From the NCBI GenBank assembly GCA_002497075.1, contig DAML01000005.1, positions 289 to 64,288 on the forward strand: a stretch of DNA of 64,000 bases, read 5' to 3'. The DNA comes from Methanomassiliicoccaceae archaeon UBA472. Its GTDB lineage: Archaea; Thermoplasmatota; Thermoplasmata; Methanomassiliicoccales; UBA472. The translations under genes were made by a program, and so were the position numbers. Numbering within the stretch: the first letter of the stretch is position 1; each line of letters begins with the position of its first letter. Below the pieces are notes generated by a model, which had not been told where the DNA came from, searched no databases, and saw only the letters and a list, made by a program, of their open reading frames with translations. This document shows positions 1 to 8,087 of the stretch, in pieces.

Positions 1-1172
1 TCGAGTCCATGCCCTTCCTGGAGGCGGTCCGCCAGATGAACCAGGACCTCGGCAAGGGACACAATTGCCTGTACGTTCACACCACATTGGTGCCGGTAAT
101 GGGCACGGTGGGCGAGCAAAAGACCAAGCCTACCCAGCACTCGGTCAAGGAGCTGAGGGCCATCGGCATACAGCCGGACATATTGGTCGCGAGGTGCAAG
201 GAGCCTTTGGAGGAGTCCATCAGGCGAAAGATCTCCCTTTTCTGCGACGTTCCCATCGAGGCGGTCGTGACCGCGGCGGACGCCCGCTCCATCTACGACG
301 TGCCGATGGCACTGGAGGAGCAGAACCTGACGGAATATGTGATGACCCGGTTCGGTCTCACGGCGAAGGCTAATGAACTGGATAAGTGGAAGGACTTCGC
401 CAACCGCATACACGATCCTGAGCGAACTGTGCGGATCGCTTGCGTCGGCAAGTACACCAATCTAGCCGACTCCTACATATCACATCTGGAGGCGTTCCAT
501 CACGCCGGGGCGGAGGCGGGAGCCAAGGTCCAGGTGGTTTTCGTTGACTCGGAAGTGGTGCAGCAGTACGGCATCACCGAGGAGCTGCTCAACGCCGACG
601 GAATACTCATTCCAGGGGGCTTCGGCACCCGTGGCATCGAGGGCAAGATCGCCACCGCCAAGTTCGCCAGGGAGAATCGGATACCATTCCTCGGAGTGTG
701 CCTGGGATTCCAGATAGCCACCATCGAGTTCGCTAGGAACGTTCTCGGCATGGAAGGCGCGAACAGTACCGAGTTCGATCCCGATACGCCATTCCCGGTG
801 GTGGACCTTTTGCCGGAGCAGAAGAACGTCAAGAAGATGGGCGCGACCATGAGGCTGGGCGCCCAGCCGGTGATGGTCGAGGAAGGTTCGAAGGCTTTCG
901 AGCTTTACGGCAAAGCGCTCATCATGGAAAGGCACCGCCATAGGTTCGAAGTCAACCCGAAGCACATAGAAGATCTGGAGAAGGGAGGCTGGAAGTTCAC
1001 CGGCCGTTCCGCTGACGGTGTCAAGATGGAGATCGGGGAGATGGCCGGCTACGATTACTACGTCGCCTCGCAGTTCCATCCGGAGTTCAAGTCCCGTCCC
1101 AGGAAACCGTCGCCGCTGCATTATGGACTGGTCAGGGCGGCGGTGGCCCGCAAGTACGGCGGGACCCAATAA
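1..1172 (+). CDS. pyrG: CTP synthase, C-terminal part (cut by window edge)
   Basis: CTP synthase makes CTP from UTP, ATP and glutamine. The gene enters from the left edge (reading frame begins at base 3), so the N-terminal part of the synthetase domain is missing. What remains is the end of the amidoligase domain, including HTTLVPV and GEQKTKPTQHSV, and a complete class I glutamine amidotransferase domain. The latter shows the oxyanion segment PGGFG, the nucleophile elbow GVCLGFQ and the C-terminal HPEF carrying the catalytic His and Glu. No frameshift is visible. The stop is followed at once by the promoter of the next gene. Confidence 0.97.
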   Translation, partial: ESMPFLEAVRQMNQDLGKGHNCLYVHTTLVPVMGTVGEQKTKPTQHSVKELRAIGIQPDILVARCKEPLEESIRRKISLFCDVPIEAVVTAADARSIYDVPMALEEQNLTEYVMTRFGLTAKANELDKWKDFANRIHDPERTVRIACVGKYTNLADSYISHLEAFHHAGAEAGAKVQVVFVDSEVVQQYGITEELLNADGILIPGGFGTRGIEGKIATAKFARENRIPFLGVCLGFQIATIEFARNVLGMEGANSTEFDPDTPFPVVDLLPEQKNVKKMGATMRLGAQPVMVEEGSKAFELYGKALIMERHRHRFEVNPKHIEDLEKGGWKFTGRSADGVKMEIGEMAGYDYYVASQFHPEFKSRPRKPSPLHYGLVRAAVARKYGGTQ

Positions 1173-1173
1173 G

Positions 1174-1182
1174 CTTTATATG
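1174..1182 (+). promoter_or_regulatory. TATA box of the aIF2 beta gene
   Basis: CTTTATATG lies just after the pyrG stop and about 30 bases before the ATG at 1211. This is the usual archaeal spacing for a transcript with little or no leader. Confidence 0.55.
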
Positions 1183-1210
1183 GCATGGTGGACTTGAAGG
1201 GCCGATAGAC

Positions 1211-1828
1211 ATGGCAAATGACGATTACCTTTCCCTTCTGGACCGGGCCAAGACGCAGCTGCCGGAGACCATAGAGAAGCATGAGCGTTTCGTGGTCCCT
1301 GAGCCTGACGTGTTCCAGGAAGGAAAGACCACCGTGTTCCGCAACTTCGGGGACGTGGTGGACACCCTGCGCCGGGAGCCGGAGCAGATCCTGCAGTACC
1401 TGTTGCGAGAGCTGGGCACACCGGGAACCATGGAGGGGCGCCGCGTCGTCTTCAAGACCCGCCTCACCCCGACCCAGATAGCTGACAAGATCCAGAACTA
1501 CGTCGATACCTTCGTCCTCTGCTCCGAATGCGGAAGGCCTGACACGCACATCAACAAGGAGGACCGCGTCCTCATTCTCGAGTGCGAAGCATGCGGTGCG
1601 CACCGCCCGGTCAACGTAAGAAAGGTCCAGAAGCCCAACGAGGAAGGACTGCGGGAAGGCGGCGTCTACGAGATGATGATCGAGGATGTCGGCAAGAAGG
1701 GTGACGGTGTCGCCCGCATGTTCGACTACATCATCTACGTCCCCGGGACGGTAAAGGGGTCCAGGGTCAAGGTCAAGGTGGCCAAGATCACTGGAAAGGT
1801 CGCCTACGGCAACGTGTCCGTGGAGTGA
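1211..1828 (+). CDS. eif2b: Translation initiation factor 2 subunit beta with C-terminal TRAM domain
   Basis: Beta subunit of archaeal initiation factor 2, which delivers initiator tRNA to the small ribosomal subunit. The N-terminal alpha/beta domain (about residues 35-100) is followed by the C4 zinc finger with C104, C107, C125 and C128. A TRAM RNA-binding domain fills about residues 150-205 (GGVYEMMIEDVGKKGDG onward). At 205 residues the protein is longer than the roughly 140 residues of plain aIF2 beta because of this tail. TRAM-fused forms are known in methanogenic euryarchaea. The gene converges on the next one with no spare base between the two stop codons. Confidence 0.95.
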   Translation: MANDDYLSLLDRAKTQLPETIEKHERFVVPEPDVFQEGKTTVFRNFGDVVDTLRREPEQILQYLLRELGTPGTMEGRRVVFKTRLTPTQIADKIQNYVDTFVLCSECGRPDTHINKEDRVLILECEACGAHRPVNVRKVQKPNEEGLREGGVYEMMIEDVGKKGDGVARMFDYIIYVPGTVKGSRVKVKVAKITGKVAYGNVSVE

Positions 1829-2329
1829 TCAGGCGAAGTAGCCGCAGTTCGAGCGGTCGAAATCGGACACCAGCTCGATGTCCAATTCTCCGTCCGTGTC
1901 CTTCGGGACGCCGTAGCTGACGTTCGGCAGGAACCTGGACAGGTCCGTGGCCATCATCGTCGCCACATGCTCCTCCCCCAGGGTCGATCTGCTGATCTGA
2001 TATGTGCGCCGACGGACCTCGGCCTCTTCCATGAACCCCAGGCTGTGCAGGTATTCGTGCAGCAGAATGTGGAAGCAGTACGCCCGGTAACGCTCCTGGT
2101 CCTTGGCCAGGAAGGCCATGGGAGCCTTGTTCATCACGATTATGTTGGTGGCGGACGGATAGAGACCGCCCACCATGTGCATTGGACTGCCACCCATGTC
2201 CGCTAGCCCGAGCATGAGGCCAGCCCTGGACATCCCTGTGGAAGAGCGGACCGCCTCCTTCACTACCTCGAATATTTCCGGCAGGCCGCGGGCCCGCTCC
2301 AATCTCTTACCTAGCCTTTCGTCCTTCAT
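1829..2329 (-). CDS. Small HExxH putative zinc metallopeptidase
   Basis: A 166-residue soluble protein with a zincin motif, HEYLH, at residues 91-95 inside a hydrophobic helix (HILLHEYLHSLGF). A later His in EEH (residue 121) could be the third metal ligand. The N-terminal half has no recognised domain, and there is no signal peptide or membrane segment, so it probably acts in the cytoplasm. I do not recognise the family beyond the motif. Proteolysis is inferred from HExxH alone and the substrate is unknown. It is a single gene, convergent with aIF2 beta and divergent from the presenilin-like gene. Confidence 0.75.
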   Translation of the reverse strand: MKDERLGKRLERARGLPEIFEVVKEAVRSSTGMSRAGLMLGLADMGGSPMHMVGGLYPSATNIIVMNKAPMAFLAKDQERYRAYCFHILLHEYLHSLGFMEEAEVRRRTYQISRSTLGEEHVATMMATDLSRFLPNVSYGVPKDTDGELDIELVSDFDRSNCGYFA

Positions 2330-2420
2330 CTCGAAGACGTTTCAGAGCGTCGCGTAGTTCATCCCTTCCCGCTGTTCCGGCGGCGACAACGGTTTTATCC
2401 GCGGAACGGCATGGCCATGC

Positions 2421-3332
2421 ATGCGCACCGCCAGGCAGTACCTCGTTATGTCGGGAATGTTCCTGGCCGTGCCCGTGCTGGCATTGCTCATGGTTCCCGG
2501 AGTTCCCTCTGGTTACAGAGCCTTCTCGGACCAGAACGACCCTACGAACCCTATCTTGTACATCGTCCTCGTCCTGGCCATGACCGGGGTGCTCCTTTTC
2601 CTCATCAAGAGGTCCAGGATCGGGCTGCTGAAGGCGCTCCTGTTCACGGCCATGGGATTGGGCCTTTTTTCCATAGGTTCGCTCTTCGTGATGCTAGCCG
2701 GGGTCGCGGAAATCCCTTCGCTGGCGTTCGGGGTCTTTCTGGCGGCTTTCCTGATATTCCTGTTGATAAGATTCCCGCGATGGTACGTGGTGAACGGGAC
2801 CGGACTTGTGCTTGGCGTGGGAGCGGCGCTCGTTCTCGGCCTCTCGCTCGGGATACTCCCATCGTTGATATTATTGGCGATACTGGCTGTTTACGATGCG
2901 CTGTCGGTGTACGTAACCAAGCACATGCTCACCCTGGCCGAGGGAGTGGGCGATCTCGGACTGCCGATCGTGCTGATCGTTCCGGGCAAGAATGGAGCGC
3001 AAGGTAAGAAGCTGGACTTGCACGACCGCAGCAAGGACGCGGAGCGGGAGATGATGCTCATGGGGCTGGGGGACGCCATCATCCCCTCGGTGCTGGTTGT
3101 TTCCGCTGCAGCCAATCTATCGCCGGTGAGCTCCACGGGCTGGCCGTCCCCGGCCATGACCGTGGCCGTGCTGACGCTCGCCGCGGTGCTCCTGGGTTTC
3201 CTGTCCCTGATGTTCCTGATCTTCAAGGGCCGTCCGCAGGCCGGCCTCCCCTTCCTCAATGGCTCCGCCATAATTGGGTTCGCGGCCGCCTATCTACTGG
3301 TGTATCAGGACCTGGGCTTCGGGTTCGCTTGA
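2421..3332 (+). CDS. Presenilin/A22-type intramembrane aspartyl protease
   Basis: A polytopic membrane protein of 303 residues with about nine hydrophobic segments. The two catalytic aspartates of GXGD proteases are present: VYDAL (D159) and GLGDAIIP (D218). The third conserved element, PAL in eukaryotic presenilin, appears as GLPFLN (P277), as in archaeal homologues. A hydrophilic loop at about residues 188-212 separates the two catalytic helices, as in presenilin. Such enzymes cleave single-pass helices within the membrane, but the substrate here is unknown. The ATG at 2421 follows a TTTTATC element at about 2391 and has little leader. Confidence 0.88.
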   Translation: MRTARQYLVMSGMFLAVPVLALLMVPGVPSGYRAFSDQNDPTNPILYIVLVLAMTGVLLFLIKRSRIGLLKALLFTAMGLGLFSIGSLFVMLAGVAEIPSLAFGVFLAAFLIFLLIRFPRWYVVNGTGLVLGVGAALVLGLSLGILPSLILLAILAVYDALSVYVTKHMLTLAEGVGDLGLPIVLIVPGKNGAQGKKLDLHDRSKDAEREMMLMGLGDAIIPSVLVVSAAANLSPVSSTGWPSPAMTVAVLTLAAVLLGFLSLMFLIFKGRPQAGLPFLNGSAIIGFAAAYLLVYQDLGFGFA

Positions 3333-3368
3333 GAAAAGTGTTTATCCCATGCCCAGATATTCCGGGGC

Positions 3369-4007
3369 ATGGACGGCAGATATCTGGTGCTATCCGACGT
3401 ACACCGCCGGGAATGGGTGCCGGCGGCGGCCCGGGAGCTAATGAAAGAGCATTCCCTGGACGCGGTAGTGCTGCTAGGGGACATCGCCCACTTCGGCCCG
3501 CCGCAGTTCGCGGAGGAGTTCATCAAGGACCTGGGGGCGAAGTGCTATGCCGTTCCCGGCAACTGCGATCCGTTAGGCACCGAAGCGTACATCAAGAGTG
3601 CTGGTGTTTCGCTGCATGGCGTCAAGATGAACATCGACGGCCGAACCTGGGGTGGCCTGGGCGGTTCCAACCCCAGCATATTCCGCACCCCGTTCGAGAT
3701 GACGGAGGAGGAGATGGCCCGGCTTCTGGAACCGATAATGGAGGAGGGCATGGTCCTGGTCCTGCACAATCCGGCGTACGGTACTTTTGACAGCACGTTC
3801 TCCGGGAAGCATGTGGGTAGCACCGCTGTCGCTGAGGCTGTAGCAAAGTTCAAACCATGTGTCGTCCTGTCCGGCCATATCCACGAGGACCGTGGCGTGG
3901 TGCGCAAGGAAGGGATCTGGTACATGAACCCCGGAGCGGCCAAGGACCGCTGCGCCGGGATGATGGAACTGGACGACGAGGTCAGGCTGACCCTACTGGA
4001 CCTCTAG
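3369..4007 (+). CDS. Calcineurin-like metallophosphoesterase
   Basis: A 212-residue single-domain metallophosphoesterase. The two-metal ligand set is complete: SDVH (D10, H12), GDI (D38), GNCD (N65, D67), a mid-protein LHNP and GHIH near the end. Size and motif spacing fit the YfcE/MJ0936-like phosphodiesterases, which hydrolyse phosphodiesters with Mn or Ni; the physiological substrate cannot be told from sequence. It ends in TAG, a less used stop here. It lies between the presenilin-like gene and rps8e and has its own AT-rich upstream element near 3334. Confidence 0.9.
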   Translation: MDGRYLVLSDVHRREWVPAAARELMKEHSLDAVVLLGDIAHFGPPQFAEEFIKDLGAKCYAVPGNCDPLGTEAYIKSAGVSLHGVKMNIDGRTWGGLGGSNPSIFRTPFEMTEEEMARLLEPIMEEGMVLVLHNPAYGTFDSTFSGKHVGSTAVAEAVAKFKPCVVLSGHIHEDRGVVRKEGIWYMNPGAAKDRCAGMMELDDEVRLTLLDL

Positions 4008-4022
4008 GCCGGAAGCCAAGGT

Positions 4023-4031
4023 TTTTATATA
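4023..4031 (+). promoter_or_regulatory. TATA box of rps8e
   Basis: TTTTATATA sits about 33 bases before the ATG at 4061, just after the stop of the preceding gene. It marks S8e-SRP19 as a separate transcription unit. Confidence 0.6.
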
Positions 4032-4060
4032 CATGTCCATTTAGGTGGCTCAGGATTGCT

Positions 4061-4444
4061 ATGGCATTATGGCAAGGTAGGTCTAAGAGGAAGCCCACTG
4101 GCGGGCGTTTGACACTGTCTAGGAAGAAGCGCAGGTTCGAGATCGGTAAGGAGCCTGTCTTCACCTTCGTAGGCAGCGAGAAGCGTCAGGTGTCCAGGGT
4201 GCGCGGGGCGAACGTCAAGGTGCGCCTGCTGAAGGCTCAGTTCGCCAACGTGGTCGACCCGGCCACCAACAAGACCCAGAAGGTCAAGATCATCACCGTC
4301 AAGGAGAGCCCCTCCAACCCCAACTACGTTCAGCGCAACATCGTCACCAAGGGCGCGGTCATCCAGACCGACCTAGGCCTGGCCAAGGTAACCTCCCGGC
4401 CGGGACAGGACGGCGCCATCAACGCCATCCTGGTGAAGGAATAA
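4061..4444 (+). CDS. rps8e: Small ribosomal subunit protein S8e
   Basis: 127 residues beginning MALWQGRSKRKPTGG, the hallmark of archaeal S8e (eS8), and ending in the conserved NAILVKE-type tail. The reading frame is open well upstream of 4061, but that extension would overlap the phosphoesterase gene. The family start and the TATA box at 4023 fix the ATG at 4061. It is followed 16 bases later by srp19. Confidence 0.96.
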   Translation: MALWQGRSKRKPTGGRLTLSRKKRRFEIGKEPVFTFVGSEKRQVSRVRGANVKVRLLKAQFANVVDPATNKTQKVKIITVKESPSNPNYVQRNIVTKGAVIQTDLGLAKVTSRPGQDGAINAILVKE

Positions 4445-4460
4445 GGCTGACGGGTTTTTC

Positions 4461-4754
4461 ATGGCCCTGGACGAAGACACCGCATGGGTGCTCTGGCCGG
4501 AGTATTTCGACCGGTCCAGGCCCCGGTCCCAGGGCCGCAAGGTGAAAAAGGGCGCGGCCATAAACGATCCGAAAGTAGACCTTTTATCAGCTGCCTTAAG
4601 GCAGCTGGGTCTGCAGCACAAGGTGGAGCGGGAGAAGAAGTATCCCGCCAACTGGTTCTCCAGCGACGGGCGGGTATTGGTCGAGAAGACCATGCCCAAG
4701 TCCCAATTGATAAAAAAAGTGGGAGAACTGCTGATTAAATCTCAGCGGTCCTGA
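4461..4754 (+). CDS. srp19: Signal recognition particle protein SRP19
   Basis: A 97-residue RNA-binding protein that binds 7S RNA and lets SRP54 dock. The family signature WPEYFDRSRPRSQGRKV is near the N terminus and a basic C-terminal tail follows. It is co-directional with rps8e. Its last 13 bases overlap the 3 prime end of the DUF211 gene on the other strand, so the two mRNAs have complementary ends. Confidence 0.95.
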   Translation: MALDEDTAWVLWPEYFDRSRPRSQGRKVKKGAAINDPKVDLLSAALRQLGLQHKVEREKKYPANWFSSDGRVLVEKTMPKSQLIKKVGELLIKSQRS

Positions 4755-5032
4755 GGCGTCTCGACCTCTTCCACCAGCTTCTTGCCGGCGGAAACGCTGT
4801 CCACGGAGTGGATGACCGCTCCGGAGTCGATGATGACCTCTTCCACGTCCTCGTAGTTGATGGCCGCGCCTTCTATGGTTATCTTGATGCTCTCGGTCTC
4901 CTGGTCCACCTCGTCCAGGGTGCAGTTGACGCCGGAGACGCCTTCCACTACGCTGAGCCTGTTGGCCAGATCGATTATAGACGGATGGTGGGGTTTGAGC
5001 ACGTCGAGCACTAAGCGTTTGATCTCAGACAT
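4742..5032 (-). CDS. DUF211 family protein
   Basis: A 96-residue member of the archaeal DUF211 family. The start MSEIKRLVLDVLKPHHPS and the block ESIKITIEGAAINYEDVEE are typical. The family folds as a small ferredoxin-like alpha/beta protein and its function is unknown. It is convergent with SRP19 (13-base overlap) and divergent from nnr. Confidence 0.9.
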   Translation of the reverse strand: MSEIKRLVLDVLKPHHPSIIDLANRLSVVEGVSGVNCTLDEVDQETESIKITIEGAAINYEDVEEVIIDSGAVIHSVDSVSAGKKLVEEVETPQDR

Positions 5033-5128
5033 TTGAATATCTTCCAGCGGTAAAACAGGAATCCTGATATAAATTGGTTATTGATTGCCAGGAAAGGATT
5101 ATTCACAACCACGGCCATATGCATTCTC

Positions 5129-6559
5129 ATGATCGAGCGGGAGGAGGTCCGGGTACTGGACATCAATTCGGAGTTCCTGGGGGTGCCCACGGAGGTACTT
5201 ATGGAGAACGCTGGTTGGGCCTTGGCCCAGGAGATCACCTCTCGTTTCGGAAGTGGTTTGCGCATTGCCATTCTCTGCGGGAAGGGCAATAACGGCGGGG
5301 ACGGATTTGTGGCCGCCCGCGCCTTGACCAAGAGCAACAGGGTGAGGGTGTTCCTGGCCTTGCCGTCCTCGGAAATAAGCACGCCCGAGGCTCGCATCAA
5401 CTTCGAGAAGGTGGAGGAGCTGCACAAGGTGTATGCCGGGGAGGACCTCACCGGTTACGATGTTCTGGTGGACGCCTTGCTGGGGGTGGGCTCCCGGGGA
5501 GAGCCTAAGGGCGCTTTCGCCGATATCGTCCGGAACATCAACACCTCGGGAAGGCCGGTGGTCTCAGCCGATGTCCCATCTGGACTGGGCAGTGCTCTGG
5601 CCGTACGACCGATGCTGACGGTGACGTTCCACGACCGCAAGGCGGGGATGGAAGAGGGTTCCTGCGGGGAGATCGTTGTGGCGGATGTCGGCATCCCGGC
5701 AGACGCCGAGAAGTACGTGGGACCGGGGGACCTGGTGCATTACACGGTGCCCTTACCGGATGCGCACAAGGGGCAGAACGGGCGGCTGCTGGTCATCGGG
5801 GGCGGCCCGTATACCGGAGCGCCGGCCCTGGCCGGTATGGCGGCTTACCGCATCGGAACCGATCTGGTTTTCGTCGCCTGTCCGGACAGCATCAGCAGCG
5901 TGGTAGCATCCTATTCCCCGAACCTGATCGTGGAAGGTCTGGACGGCGCTCGCCTCGGACCGGAGCACACCGATCGATTGATAAAGCTGACCGAGAGGGT
6001 CGACGCGGTCCTGCTGGGACCGGGGCTGGGAGATGATCCCTCGACCCTGGAAGGGATACGTTCGTTCGTGTCCGCATGCGACAAACCGATGGTCTTGGAC
6101 GCCGACGCCCTAAAGGCGGTCAGCGGGCACCTTGACGTGTTGAACGGAAAGACCGGGGTCCTGACGCCTCATCACCGCGAGCTGGAATTGCTGGTCGGAC
6201 ATAAGATAACGCAGGACATGGAGTCGAGGATGAACAGCGCCAAGAAATTGGCGGCCGAAACAGGATGGACCGTATTGCTGAAGGGACGCGTTGACATTAT
6301 CACCGACGGACGTGCTGCCAAGATGAACCGGACCGGGAACCCTGGAATGAGCGTGGGCGGCACAGGGGACGTACTGGCAGGAATAACCGCCGGACTGCTG
6401 TCAAAAAATATCACTCCATTCAACGCCTCGCGGATCTCGGCCTTCCTGAACGGCTCGGCCGGAGATCTGGCATTCGAGAAGAACAGCTACGGGCTGGTGG
6501 CCACCGACCTGCTGGAGAGGATACCCCAGGTGCTTCGCCGCAGCCTCTCCAGGATCTGA
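5129..6559 (+). CDS. nnr: Bifunctional NAD(P)H-hydrate epimerase / ADP-dependent NAD(P)H-hydrate dehydratase
   Basis: Repairs hydrated NADH and NADPH in two steps. The N-terminal YjeF_N epimerase domain (about residues 1-205) contains GKGNNGGDGFVAAR. The C-terminal ribokinase-fold dehydratase contains GPGLGDDP and the catalytic NPGMSVGGTGDVLAG block. I place the start at the ATG at 5129 (MIEREEVRVLD), giving 476 residues. A TTG at 5081 is in frame but adds 16 residues of no family character. A TATA-like TGATATAAAT at 5065-5074 lies upstream. Two phosphoesterase genes follow closely, probably in the same operon. Confidence 0.95.
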   Translation: MIEREEVRVLDINSEFLGVPTEVLMENAGWALAQEITSRFGSGLRIAILCGKGNNGGDGFVAARALTKSNRVRVFLALPSSEISTPEARINFEKVEELHKVYAGEDLTGYDVLVDALLGVGSRGEPKGAFADIVRNINTSGRPVVSADVPSGLGSALAVRPMLTVTFHDRKAGMEEGSCGEIVVADVGIPADAEKYVGPGDLVHYTVPLPDAHKGQNGRLLVIGGGPYTGAPALAGMAAYRIGTDLVFVACPDSISSVVASYSPNLIVEGLDGARLGPEHTDRLIKLTERVDAVLLGPGLGDDPSTLEGIRSFVSACDKPMVLDADALKAVSGHLDVLNGKTGVLTPHHRELELLVGHKITQDMESRMNSAKKLAAETGWTVLLKGRVDIITDGRAAKMNRTGNPGMSVGGTGDVLAGITAGLLSKNITPFNASRISAFLNGSAGDLAFEKNSYGLVATDLLERIPQVLRRSLSRI

Positions 6560-6571
6560 GCAGGTGACAGT

Positions 6572-7246
6572 ATGAAGATAGGTTTCATTTCCGACGTGCA
6601 TGCCAACCTTCCCGCCCTGGAGGCGGTCATGAAGGACATGTCGGCACGTAACGTCACGCAGATATACTGCGCCGGGGACATACTCGGATATTACACCTTC
6701 CCGGACGAGGTTGTCGAAATACTGAGGAGGAAGGGGGTTCATTGCATTGCCGGGAACCACGACCGGGCCGTGATGGTGGGCACCAGGAACATGAACAGCA
6801 TCGCCGCGGCGGCCATAGAGTGGACCAGGGAGCATATGTCATCTTCCACCTACGATTACATTCGTGACCTTCCCAATTCCATACACCGCCCGGTGGAGGA
6901 GGTGATGGTCGCCATTCACCACGGCTCTCCGCGCCACATGTCCGAATATATCTTCGAGGAACATGTGAGCGACGAACTGCTCGCCGTCGCCGGCGCCAAG
7001 CTGCTGGTGCTCGGCCACACCCACGTGCCATATCACATACAGTTCCCGACCGGGAACGTGATCAACCCGGGATCGGTCGGTCAGCCCCGCGACGGTGATC
7101 CGCGGGCCTCCTACACCATACTGGATTCCTCGGAATGGTCGTTCAGCAATTTCCGAGTGGCCTATGATCAACGATCGGTCATTGATAGCGTGCGGGAGAA
7201 CCACCTCCCGGAGATGTTGGCATCCCGGCTTCTACGAGGTACCTGA
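6572..7246 (+). CDS. Metallophosphoesterase (YfcE/MJ0912-like)
   Basis: A 224-residue calcineurin-like phosphodiesterase with the full metal-ligand series: SDVHANLPALE at the N terminus, AGDILGYY, GNHDRA, HHGSP and GHTHVPY. The NPGSVGQPRDG segment near the C terminus is typical of the YfcE-like group. It lies 12 bases after nnr and directly abuts the next phosphoesterase (stop TGA followed at once by ATG), so it is probably translated from the same mRNA. Substrate unknown. Confidence 0.92.
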   Translation: MKIGFISDVHANLPALEAVMKDMSARNVTQIYCAGDILGYYTFPDEVVEILRRKGVHCIAGNHDRAVMVGTRNMNSIAAAAIEWTREHMSSSTYDYIRDLPNSIHRPVEEVMVAIHHGSPRHMSEYIFEEHVSDELLAVAGAKLLVLGHTHVPYHIQFPTGNVINPGSVGQPRDGDPRASYTILDSSEWSFSNFRVAYDQRSVIDSVRENHLPEMLASRLLRGT

Positions 7247-8023
7247 ATGCCATACGAGGCCTCGCCGATCCCGGACCGCCCGGTGCTGGAGCTGCTCGGT
7301 GAGGAACGTGTTCTTTGCGTAGGCGATCTGCACATCGGGCTTGAGGCGGACATGCGCTTCAAGGGCGTCATCGTTCCGAGTCAAACGCATCGCATGGAGA
7401 AGGAGCTCAAGGACCTGGCGGAGGGAGTGGACCGCCTGGTGATAATTGGGGACGTCAAGCATCAGGTTCCCGGCTCTACCAGACAGGAGCATATCGAGGT
7501 CCCCCGTTTCTTCAACGGCCTTTTGAACCATTACCCCAGGATCGACCTGGTGAAAGGAAATCACGACACCGACATCGAGCGCATGCTGCCCTCCCGGGTG
7601 ATCGTGCACGACCAGGGCGGCTTCGTGTTGGACGATATCGGTTTCGTTCACGGACATGCCTGGCCTTCAGAAGAGGTCATGCGGTCCCGGCTGCTGATCA
7701 TGGGACACAATCATCCGGCTGTGATATTCGAGGACGGATTACACCACAATCAGGTCGAACGATGCTGGGTGCGCTGCCGCTTCAAAGCCACCGGCGACAG
7801 GTATACCAGGGTGCCGGAGGAGGCGATAATGATCCCGGCCTTCAACCGCTCCCTGGGCGGAGGACCGGTCAATCTGGAAGGCCCGAGAATGCTCGGCCCC
7901 CTGCTCTCGAATCAGCTGGTCGATCTGGAGAACGGGCAGGTTTACCTGATGGACGGGCTTTTACTGGGTACAGTCTCCTCGCTTCGAGTCAAGAGAAGAG
8001 GATACTTCCGCCTGGAAGATTGA
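7247..8023 (+). CDS. Metallophosphoesterase (PdeM/MJ0037-like)
   Basis: A 258-residue phosphoesterase of a different subgroup from its neighbour: VGDLHIGLE, IIGDVKH, KGNHDTD, FVHGHAWP and MGHNHPA. The GDLHIGLE start and HGH-plus-GHNHP ending resemble the PdeM group, which in bacteria sits next to DNA ligase and helicase genes. No such partner is present here. Its ATG follows the preceding TGA without a gap. The 3 prime end faces the mvh operon terminator. Confidence 0.9.
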   Translation: MPYEASPIPDRPVLELLGEERVLCVGDLHIGLEADMRFKGVIVPSQTHRMEKELKDLAEGVDRLVIIGDVKHQVPGSTRQEHIEVPRFFNGLLNHYPRIDLVKGNHDTDIERMLPSRVIVHDQGGFVLDDIGFVHGHAWPSEEVMRSRLLIMGHNHPAVIFEDGLHHNQVERCWVRCRFKATGDRYTRVPEEAIMIPAFNRSLGGGPVNLEGPRMLGPLLSNQLVDLENGQVYLMDGLLLGTVSSLRVKRRGYFRLED

Positions 8024-8049
8024 TGCTAAAAGCGCTTCCGCCGTTCCTT

Positions 8050-8064
8050 AAAAAAATAAAAAAA
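8050..8064 (-). terminator. Poly-T terminator of the hdrA-mvhDGA operon
   Basis: On the minus strand, right after the mvhA stop at 8088, the RNA would carry two runs of seven Us separated by one A. Such U-rich tracts without a required hairpin are the normal archaeal terminator. Confidence 0.65.
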
Positions 8065-8087
8065 GGAAAAGGTTGGGGAAAAGGGGT

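Noticed and set aside
3857..4060. N-terminal extension of S8e by 68 codons
   Set aside because: It overlaps the phosphoesterase gene, lies before the TATA box, and lacks similarity to the S8e family start.
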